Assembly: GCA_004151065.3 (NCBI GenBank)
Contig: NWUY0300022282.1
Location: forward strand, 1-15,628
DNA length: 15,628 nt
Source of the DNA: Larix sibirica
Taxonomy: Eukaryota; Streptophyta; Pinopsida; Pinales; Pinaceae
Direction of reading: 5' to 3'
Below, piece after piece: positions 8,577-15,628 of this stretch (position 1 is the first letter of the stretch; each line of letters begins with the position of its first letter). The notes below the pieces were generated by a model that saw only the letters and a list, made by a program, of their open reading frames with translations, was not told the origin of the DNA and searched no databases. The position numbers and the translations under genes were made by a program.

Positions 8577-10822
8577 CTCCACTATCCATCATCAATTATC
8601 AGCATCAAACCAACGAAACCACCTCCAATTTAGACTAGCTCCAATCTAACTACATTTTCAAAATTTTGGAATCTCTCTTTGTTGCCAAATGCACTTTGTT
8701 ACCTACTGAACATAGATTTCCATCGCCTACAGAAAAACATTCTAACTATAAATTGTTGCCAAATGCACTTTGTTACCTATAGAACTTAGATATCCATCGC
8801 CTACAGAAAAAAAAAAAAAAAAAATTAACTATAAAAACCTAACGCGTCACACCACATTAAAACATGCAACACCTTATTCTTCTGATGAGAAGTTGGGAAA
8901 GGAAAAGCAATTGTGAATACTCTACTCCTTTTATTCCCCCCTAAATAGTTGTCCACCTTCAAAAACATGGTGGCATATCAGTAATGAAGCAAAAGCATAG
9001 ACCAAAGGTCTACCTTTATTGTGCATTAACAAATTTCCCAAATTAACCTAAGATTACAAAATTTGATCCATGCATCTGTCCAGTAAGTTCCTCCCCTTTG
9101 CATGCAATGTTAGCTTGAACTTTTTCAAACCCTATACATGAAGGCAATGTGTTAACTAGGTGTTCACTTTGTTCTCCCTCCAATTTTCATTACTTTGAAA
9201 GAAAACGTTTTGTCACTTCCTTGCTGAATAAAATTTTGAAGTTGAAAACTTGAAACACTCAGCTGTAGAGGCACTTACTTTTAATTTCTATCGCATGAGC
9301 ATCCTTTAATGTTTGGCTCCAATGGTCTCTCTACTCCTTTAGATAACCCTCTATTATGTAATGATTCATGTAACATATGGGCTTTTTGCCCTTGCATGTG
9401 CACGATGGTAAACATTGTAATATTAGGAACATGTATACTCAGAAAACATCTTTAGTTTTCTTTGTTTTGATGGAAGAAAGTGCATGACAATTACCTCACT
9501 TCCACCAAAATAGAAAAAAATACAAATAAATGACCAGAAAGACAGATCAATTGATTGATCAAAATCCACACTAAGGCACAAGACCTGAAATCACCACAAA
9601 TGGGTGCAAGTTAACACAATCTCCTGAGCTCATGCCACAATTTGGACCTTTTCCGGCCACTTTTTTTCCGACCAATTTTACCCAAAATCTGGACAAAAAT
9701 TCAGAAGAATTGCTGGAATTGCAGATATCGATTGTTGAGAATTTCAATGTTACGTTTATCTTGTCAACAAATTTATCGCTGAGGGTCCAGAATATAACCT
9801 ATCAGCAGTATTGGAAAATATTGGAAATTATTGGGAAACTTTAAAAGATACAAAAATAAACCTTTTTTTTCATTTTTTTTTAAATCTAAAGCAACAACCA
9901 ACATCAAACCAACACATAGCTACATAAATATGAAAATAAAACTGATATATAAATTGTATAAGATGTCATGTGGTACATCAAACATCAATACTAAAATATG
10001 ATGAGTCAGAAGTATTAACTTATTAAGCCCCGACAGGGTATGGTAGATCAGAGTAAATCCCACTACACAATTGCTCGACTGATGGGAATGAAAACAATAG
10101 ATTTCCCTTTGTTTGCTTGATGAAAAATGGTCACAATATCCTTAGAGCTCAATCCAAATTATCACAATAATGGTCCTGGTCAATGCCTTATCTAGTCTCT
10201 GACTCATAGTGACCTCACCAATGCCCTTCCTAACATTTGATAGAAACAGGTGCCCTCGTAGAGTCAATACCTCTTAGAACAACAATGTCTGTTTTCATCT
10301 TAAAACTTCGCTGGAGTTTCAATTATGTAGAATTTCATTTTCCACTGCAGTCCATTATATACATCTCTCTCTGTCTCGCTCTCTCAAGTTTATCAATATT
10401 TTTCCTTCTTATCATGTGCAAAATAAAACACCATCCAAAGCGAGGATTGGAAATGTAACTTGCATATCAATAGTTATGTGAGACTTTTAGCTGATGTTTC
10501 TATTAGTTTGTAATAACTTTTTAGAATAAAGTTCCATATCTTCCCCGCTTGGTAACAATATCAGAGGCCCTTTTCTTTCAATTGACTTGAGCAATAAAAA
10601 GATGACCCTCCTTTAAAATTAAACCTATTAAAAGCAAAGCTTGATCTTTTACCATATGATTTCACAATATGATCTTGATAATGGGAGGATAGACAACAGT
10701 TAGTGAAATACAATCTTAGGGTCTTTCTAAGTTTTCACTAGCATTATACTAGGGTGGAATCAAGCTTAATCATTCCGAGGTGAACACAAATCAATGCTGA
10801 CAAACAGATCACCTTACAGAGA
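8577..10822. repeat. Copy 1 of a 2246-bp near-identical tandem block
   Basis: The block reappears at 10824-13069 with a constant offset of 2247. The only difference I found is G at 10086 versus C at 12333; even the 18-base A-run at 8807-8824 has the same length in the second copy. The content is non-coding intron sequence: a 74-bp two-copy repeat, a CT-rich tract near 10361-10386, and frames at 9632-9844 and 10237-10458 with no recognisable product. The copy ends exactly at the n at 10823. An unmerged assembly overlap is the likeliest explanation. Confidence 0.97.
8681..8837. repeat. Two-copy tandem repeat, 74-bp period
   Basis: GTTGCCAAATGCACTTTGTT begins units at 8681 and 8755. Both units continue with CCATCGCCTACAGAAAA and end with an AACTATAAA motif. 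The second unit carries a few substitutions and an expanded A-run of 18. The whole structure is reproduced at 10928-11084. Confidence 0.9.
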
Positions 10823-10823
10823 N
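10823..10823. other. Single n at the junction of the tandem block (probable contig join)
   Basis: The n separates the last base of copy 1 from the first base of copy 2 with nothing in between. That is what a scaffolder leaves when two contigs are estimated to overlap or abut but are not merged. Confidence 0.85.
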
Positions 10824-13069
10824 CTCCACTATCCATCATCAATTATCAGCATCAAACCAACGAAACCACCTCCAATTTAGACTAGCTCCAATCTAACTAC
10901 ATTTTCAAAATTTTGGAATCTCTCTTTGTTGCCAAATGCACTTTGTTACCTACTGAACATAGATTTCCATCGCCTACAGAAAAACATTCTAACTATAAAT
11001 TGTTGCCAAATGCACTTTGTTACCTATAGAACTTAGATATCCATCGCCTACAGAAAAAAAAAAAAAAAAAATTAACTATAAAAACCTAACGCGTCACACC
11101 ACATTAAAACATGCAACACCTTATTCTTCTGATGAGAAGTTGGGAAAGGAAAAGCAATTGTGAATACTCTACTCCTTTTATTCCCCCCTAAATAGTTGTC
11201 CACCTTCAAAAACATGGTGGCATATCAGTAATGAAGCAAAAGCATAGACCAAAGGTCTACCTTTATTGTGCATTAACAAATTTCCCAAATTAACCTAAGA
11301 TTACAAAATTTGATCCATGCATCTGTCCAGTAAGTTCCTCCCCTTTGCATGCAATGTTAGCTTGAACTTTTTCAAACCCTATACATGAAGGCAATGTGTT
11401 AACTAGGTGTTCACTTTGTTCTCCCTCCAATTTTCATTACTTTGAAAGAAAACGTTTTGTCACTTCCTTGCTGAATAAAATTTTGAAGTTGAAAACTTGA
11501 AACACTCAGCTGTAGAGGCACTTACTTTTAATTTCTATCGCATGAGCATCCTTTAATGTTTGGCTCCAATGGTCTCTCTACTCCTTTAGATAACCCTCTA
11601 TTATGTAATGATTCATGTAACATATGGGCTTTTTGCCCTTGCATGTGCACGATGGTAAACATTGTAATATTAGGAACATGTATACTCAGAAAACATCTTT
11701 AGTTTTCTTTGTTTTGATGGAAGAAAGTGCATGACAATTACCTCACTTCCACCAAAATAGAAAAAAATACAAATAAATGACCAGAAAGACAGATCAATTG
11801 ATTGATCAAAATCCACACTAAGGCACAAGACCTGAAATCACCACAAATGGGTGCAAGTTAACACAATCTCCTGAGCTCATGCCACAATTTGGACCTTTTC
11901 CGGCCACTTTTTTTCCGACCAATTTTACCCAAAATCTGGACAAAAATTCAGAAGAATTGCTGGAATTGCAGATATCGATTGTTGAGAATTTCAATGTTAC
12001 GTTTATCTTGTCAACAAATTTATCGCTGAGGGTCCAGAATATAACCTATCAGCAGTATTGGAAAATATTGGAAATTATTGGGAAACTTTAAAAGATACAA
12101 AAATAAACCTTTTTTTTCATTTTTTTTTAAATCTAAAGCAACAACCAACATCAAACCAACACATAGCTACATAAATATGAAAATAAAACTGATATATAAA
12201 TTGTATAAGATGTCATGTGGTACATCAAACATCAATACTAAAATATGATGAGTCAGAAGTATTAACTTATTAAGCCCCGACAGGGTATGGTAGATCAGAG
12301 TAAATCCCACTACACAATTGCTCGACTGATGGCAATGAAAACAATAGATTTCCCTTTGTTTGCTTGATGAAAAATGGTCACAATATCCTTAGAGCTCAAT
12401 CCAAATTATCACAATAATGGTCCTGGTCAATGCCTTATCTAGTCTCTGACTCATAGTGACCTCACCAATGCCCTTCCTAACATTTGATAGAAACAGGTGC
12501 CCTCGTAGAGTCAATACCTCTTAGAACAACAATGTCTGTTTTCATCTTAAAACTTCGCTGGAGTTTCAATTATGTAGAATTTCATTTTCCACTGCAGTCC
12601 ATTATATACATCTCTCTCTGTCTCGCTCTCTCAAGTTTATCAATATTTTTCCTTCTTATCATGTGCAAAATAAAACACCATCCAAAGCGAGGATTGGAAA
12701 TGTAACTTGCATATCAATAGTTATGTGAGACTTTTAGCTGATGTTTCTATTAGTTTGTAATAACTTTTTAGAATAAAGTTCCATATCTTCCCCGCTTGGT
12801 AACAATATCAGAGGCCCTTTTCTTTCAATTGACTTGAGCAATAAAAAGATGACCCTCCTTTAAAATTAAACCTATTAAAAGCAAAGCTTGATCTTTTACC
12901 ATATGATTTCACAATATGATCTTGATAATGGGAGGATAGACAACAGTTAGTGAAATACAATCTTAGGGTCTTTCTAAGTTTTCACTAGCATTATACTAGG
13001 GTGGAATCAAGCTTAATCATTCCGAGGTGAACACAAATCAATGCTGACAAACAGATCACCTTACAGAGA
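10824..13069. repeat. Copy 2 of the 2246-bp near-identical tandem block
   Basis: It matches 8577-10822 base for base apart from the substitution at 12333. After 13069 the sequence continues into new DNA (GATCCTCAAC), while before 8577 copy 1 is preceded by different unique DNA. One copy therefore suffices to bridge left and right flanks. If only one copy is real, all coordinates to the right shrink by 2247. Confidence 0.97.
10928..11084. repeat. Second occurrence of the 74-bp tandem repeat
   Basis: This is the image of 8681-8837 within copy 2 of the large block, identical including the A-run length. It is not an independent repeat if the block is an assembly artefact. Confidence 0.9.
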
Positions 13070-13153
13070 GATCCTCAACAAAAACAAATTCAAACTATTA
13101 CTGTTGGTTAAACTCAATAATACAAACTTCATACAAAATTGAAATTTAGCAGT

Positions 13154-13359
13154 TGTAATGTACCTAGGGAGGATAATATGGGGTACCTAGGGAGGTACCC
13201 AAGGGAATTATGTATGTTATATGGTCATAATCATGGAATAGGCCCACTGGGTAGTTGGTGGATAATAAATAAGCCCACTAGGTAGTTAGAGGAAATAATA
13301 TAATAATAAGGGGTAGTTGGCATAGGGCACAGACCCCTAGGAATACTCATGAGAAAGTA
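13154..13359 (+). mobile_element. LTR fragment (5' end of a gypsy-type LTR)
   Basis: It starts TGTAATGTACCTAGGGAGG, as do the LTR at 13657 (a few changes) and the window-end LTR at 15574 (one change in 55 bases). Similarity to the 13657 LTR holds for about 180 bases, through TTAGAGGAAATAATATAATAA, then fades near 13330. The fragment ends at the NN at 13360. It is either a truncated solo LTR or a 5' LTR whose element is lost in the gap. Confidence 0.75.
13181..13200. repeat. 8-bp inverted repeat (hairpin) near the LTR start
   Basis: GGGTACCT and AGGTACCC form a perfect 8-bp stem around a four-base AGGG loop. The same structure is at 15601-15620, and a shorter 6-bp stem remains in the 13657 LTR. 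TACCTAGGGAGG also occurs twice within the first 45 bases of the LTR. It may be a family-specific regulatory or terminal motif. Confidence 0.7.
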
Positions 13360-13361
13360 NN
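13360..13361. other. Two ambiguous bases (probable short gap or contig join)
   Basis: The NN lies exactly where LTR-like sequence switches to copia integrase sequence, so the apparent adjacency of these two elements is not secure. Confidence 0.8.
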
Positions 13362-13656
13362 TGCAGATCTATCCCATGCCAACAAATTGCTTGCTTCAAG
13401 TCAAATATCTTTCAACTCATTTTTGGGCAGAAGTTGTTTATTGCTCAAACTACTTATTAGATATGATTCCAAATAAATTTGTATGGGACATGACTACAAT
13501 CAAAAAGTGGACCAAGAGGAAAACCTTAGTTGGACACCTCAAAATGTTTTGATGCAATACACGCGCTCACATTCTCAATGATCGAATAAAGAAATTGGAT
13601 CTGAAGTGTCATGCCTATATCATGATGGACTACTCCAAAGAGTCAAAGACCTATCT
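13362..13656 (+). pseudogene. Ty1/copia integrase fragment
   Basis: The frame reads HFWAEVVYCSNYLLDMIPNK, then DMTTIKKWTKRKTLVGHLKMF. This matches the copia integrase region after the catalytic core, with the family pattern FWAEA...YL.N..P.K...M.P...W...KP...HL..F. After a frame disturbance near 13550 it continues with RIKKLDLKCHAYIMMDYSKE, equivalent to the KLD.KS...I..GYS.ESK segment. It lacks the core catalytic residues, RT and both ends of the element, and is interrupted on the right by the LTR at 13657. It is a dead fragment. Confidence 0.8.
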
Positions 13657-14084
13657 TGTAATGCACCTAGGGAAGAAAATATGTAGTACCTAGGGAGGTA
13701 CCCAAGGGGATAATGCACGTAATGTATCCATAATCATAGAATAGGCCCATTTGGAAGTGAGGGTAATAAATATGTTGACTAGAAAGTTAGAGGAAATAAT
13801 ATAATAACTAGGGGTAATTGGTATGACCACTATGATCCTATGATAAGATATAAATATACATGGGTATCATTGGAGGGGATATGTTGGATGTATTGTTTTA
13901 TAGAAAGCATGGCTTGTGGAGTGATTCCTTCCTTAATGAGTTATTGATCGTGTTACCCTACCTTCAAGGTTTTTCTTTACATTCCTATGTTGTTTGTGGT
14001 GTGAATGTGTCTTGTTGTTTTTGAATTTTAAGCGTTCTCTATATCATTTTTTACTCAATTAATGGGTTAACTAGGATTAATACA
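13657..14084 (+). repeat. 5' LTR
   Basis: It begins TGTAATGCACCTAGG and ends TTAATACA, giving canonical TG...CA ends over 428 bases. A TATA-like TATAAATA is at 13849-13856, plausibly the LTR promoter. Its first 55 bases differ from the LTR start at 15574 at about five positions, suggesting an old insertion or two different elements. Confidence 0.7.
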
Positions 14085-15573
14085 AGTGGTTTCAGAGATA
14101 TTTCTTGGGACATAAAGTGGAATATTTTTTTTTCTTTCTCATGGTTTTCCTAGTGATGGCAATGTGGATTACAAAGCTAGTATCTTTTGATAGAGTGCCT
14201 AGATTTCCATCAAACCAATGCCAATAGTTGCAAAATGATAGTGGCATTTTATAATTATGGTCATAATCGAGATTCTTAAAATTATTGATGGAGCTATGAT
14301 AATTTCCAATTTGTCACCTCAATAACCCTCAAAAATTCATTGAAAGGTAAGTTATTTCTTTAAAACCTTTGTCTAGGTTGTGGGTTTTCCACCAAACAAG
14401 ATATTTTTATAGGAAAATATGATGGTGCTAGTATTGAACAATACATAAATGAGATGAAGTCACAATGTCACATTTTTTTAAGACCTACTATAGTCATTAG
14501 TTTAAGAAACAATATTGATAAATGATGGCAGTCACTTAACGCTAAGTAGATATTCAAACTTCTAGATGATGAATTTGAAAACATATTTTTAGATAGGTAG
14601 TCTCATGCTATGAAGAATGATGAAGAATGCAGTAAGGGTTTATTTTCATGCACAAACTTCCTATTACATGTTTATGGATATATTTGGTAGAAAAATGTAT
14701 GATTTCTATAAACCCTAGTAGAAAGCATAATTTCCTCAATGGTAACTTAGCTAAACGGTTGCAAATCCATGCAAAGCACATTCAACGAATATAGGTTGAG
14801 GGTGATAATGTTCATATTTTTAAATATTTGAATATTACCATGGATAAATATGTCTTGCATTCCAATTTTGATGCACCATCGATATGGATGATGTGGATAT
14901 TGTTTTGGGATATCCTTTGATGGACTAAGTTGGCACAATTAATATTAATGAACAAAAGAATTTTATGATGATGTGGTATAAGAAAAAGAAAATTATGTTG
15001 AAATATGTCTCTCTTAGGGAATAGGGGGCATATGAAGAAGTCCTTGCATGAAAATTAGATGAATATTCTGAGGTCGAATTAGAATAAGAAAAAGATACAT
15101 AAGCACACAAAGAAATGCCCCAAGAAGAGCATAAAAAGGGAGACAAAGATAAGAAGCTACATGAATAGGAACAACAGGTTGAAGAGACAAAAATAGAAGA
15201 ACCAATAGCTAAGATTGTGATGTATATCAGCACCCTCGCCACCATGAGAAACAAAAGTCATTAAGGCAAGGTCATGAGCATATACAAACTTACTATGGAC
15301 AAACATGGAACCAATAAGGCAACGAGTATGGAAGCACATGGAGAACTAAAAGCAAAGCATGGAGATATCAGAATAGCACAGCGACAACATGGAACCAAAG
15401 GAGCAACCAGAATGAAGATCAAGGTGTAAAGGAAGCAGCTGGACCCCATGTCCATATTTCACTAGGATGGATGAATGCATGTGCTTAGTAACGATTGGAT
15501 ACAATGCTTAGTAGATCATATTATATGGCTTCCTCCCAAGTTTTGAGGACGAAACATGCGAACATGTATGGAA
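14085..15573 (+). pseudogene. gag and protease remnants of the gypsy-type element
   Basis: Around 14400-14480 the frame reads KYDGASIEQYINEMKSQ, gag-like and soon interrupted by stops. At 14881-15000 DMDDVDIVLGYPLMD, then a stop, then VGTININEQKNFM and WYKKKKIMLKYVSL follow the retropepsin C-terminal pattern (D.D.VD.VLG..W......I......M.F....). A lysine- and glutamate-rich stretch follows (about 15070-15200) without domains. The last bases before the LTR (about 15535-15570) read FLPSFEDETC, like the extreme C-terminus of some gypsy polyproteins. The RT-integrase part is deleted. Minus-strand frames of up to 109 codons across 14747-15455 are shadows of this AT-biased sequence. Confidence 0.6.
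14087..14098 (+). promoter_or_regulatory. tRNA primer-binding site
   Basis: TGGTTTCAGAGA begins two bases after the LTR end. It resembles the initiator-methionine-type site TGGTATCAGAGC common in plant LTR retrotransposons, with two changes. Its position fixes the LTR boundary and the plus orientation. Confidence 0.7.
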
Positions 15574-15628
15574 TGTAATGTACCTAGGGAGGATAATATG
15601 GGGTACCTAGGGAGGTACCCAAGGGGAT
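15574..15628 (+). repeat. Start of an LTR, cut by the window end
   Basis: The last 55 bases repeat the LTR start at 13154-13208 with a single change (AAGGGGAT versus AAGGGAAT) and include the GGGTACCT/AGGTACCC hairpin. No polypurine tract of the usual G-rich kind precedes it (ACATGTATGGAA instead). The window may end here because an assembler could not extend through a high-copy LTR. Confidence 0.85.

Larger units (their letters stand above)
13657..15628 (+). mobile_element. Decayed, internally deleted Ty3/gypsy-type LTR retrotransposon (runs off window)
   Basis: An LTR of about 428 bp (TG...CA) is followed by a tRNA primer-binding site, a stop-riddled gag region, a protease remnant, then directly a terminal segment and a new LTR start at 15574. 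The internal region is only about 1.49 kb, so reverse transcriptase, RNase H and integrase are missing. The five bases before the 5' LTR are TATCT; their duplicate would lie beyond the window. The element sits inside the copia fragment. The 15574 LTR resembles the 13154 fragment more than the 13657 LTR, so the pairing of ends is uncertain. Confidence 0.65.

Noticed and set aside
9632-12705. Two pairs of identical frames (9632-9844 with 11879-12091, and 10237-10458 with 12484-12705) that look like a conserved duplicated gene set
   Set aside because: The nucleotide sequence of the whole block is nearly identical, including non-coding parts, so conservation of these frames carries no information. 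They have no recognisable motif and lie in an intron.
14747-15455. Several minus-strand frames of 60-109 codons, hydrophobic and serine-rich, resembling membrane proteins
   Set aside because: They lie antisense to the gag/protease remnant. Their Ser/Phe/Leu-rich composition is the complement of Lys/Glu/Asn-rich sense codons.
1-15628. tRNA or rRNA genes, CRISPR arrays, or phage or bacterial systems
   Set aside because: Reading both strands I found no cloverleaf with a conserved T-loop, no rRNA-like stretch and no regularly spaced repeats. All interpretable coding sequence is plant-type or retroelement-derived.

Overview
The window looks like nuclear DNA from a seed plant with a large, repeat-rich genome. 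A conifer or other gymnosperm is my best guess. The reasons are a spliced minus-strand gene of the plant U2AF large-subunit-like family, an intron still open after more than 8 kb and full of retroelements, remnants of copia, gypsy and LINE-type retrotransposons, and AT-rich sequence with few intact frames. The organism call is inference; nothing here names a species. Four ambiguous bases (2914, 10823, 13360-13361) mark this as draft assembly.

Layout. Positions 1-134 hold the possible last codons of an unidentified plus-strand gene. Positions 135-3764 are mostly non-coding, with several two-copy short tandem duplications, a decayed reading frame at 1261-1623 that contains a duplicated peptide, and an exon-like open stretch at 2307-2495. 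Positions 3765-5412 are a well-delimited insertion: a perfect 19-bp direct repeat flanks a 1.6-kb segment that begins inside an RNase H domain and continues into coiled-coil coding sequence. This is best read as a 5'-truncated LINE-type retrotransposon with its target-site duplication.

Positions 6001-7404 (minus strand) are the main host gene: the last four exons of a U2AF65-like splicing-factor paralogue. They join in frame to 346 codons plus TGA and end in a third RRM (UHM-like) that is split by an acidic insertion of about 185 residues. Its upstream exons (first RRM and start of the second) are not recognisable in the rest of the window, so 7405-15628 appears to be one large intron.

That intron contains a 2246-bp block present twice in direct tandem (8577-10822 and 10824-13069). 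I saw one substitution between the copies, and a single n sits exactly at the junction. This is most likely an assembly artefact (two overlapping contig ends or alleles joined without merging) rather than biology. After it come an LTR fragment (13154-13359), a copia integrase fragment (13362-13656), and a decayed gypsy-type element (LTR 13657-14084, primer-binding site, gag and protease remnants, start of another LTR at 15574) that runs off the window end.

I saw no tRNA, rRNA, CRISPR or bacterial-type operon. The most unusual biological items are the 3' extension with coiled coil in the LINE-type insertion and the split UHM domain. The most important technical item is the probable false duplication.
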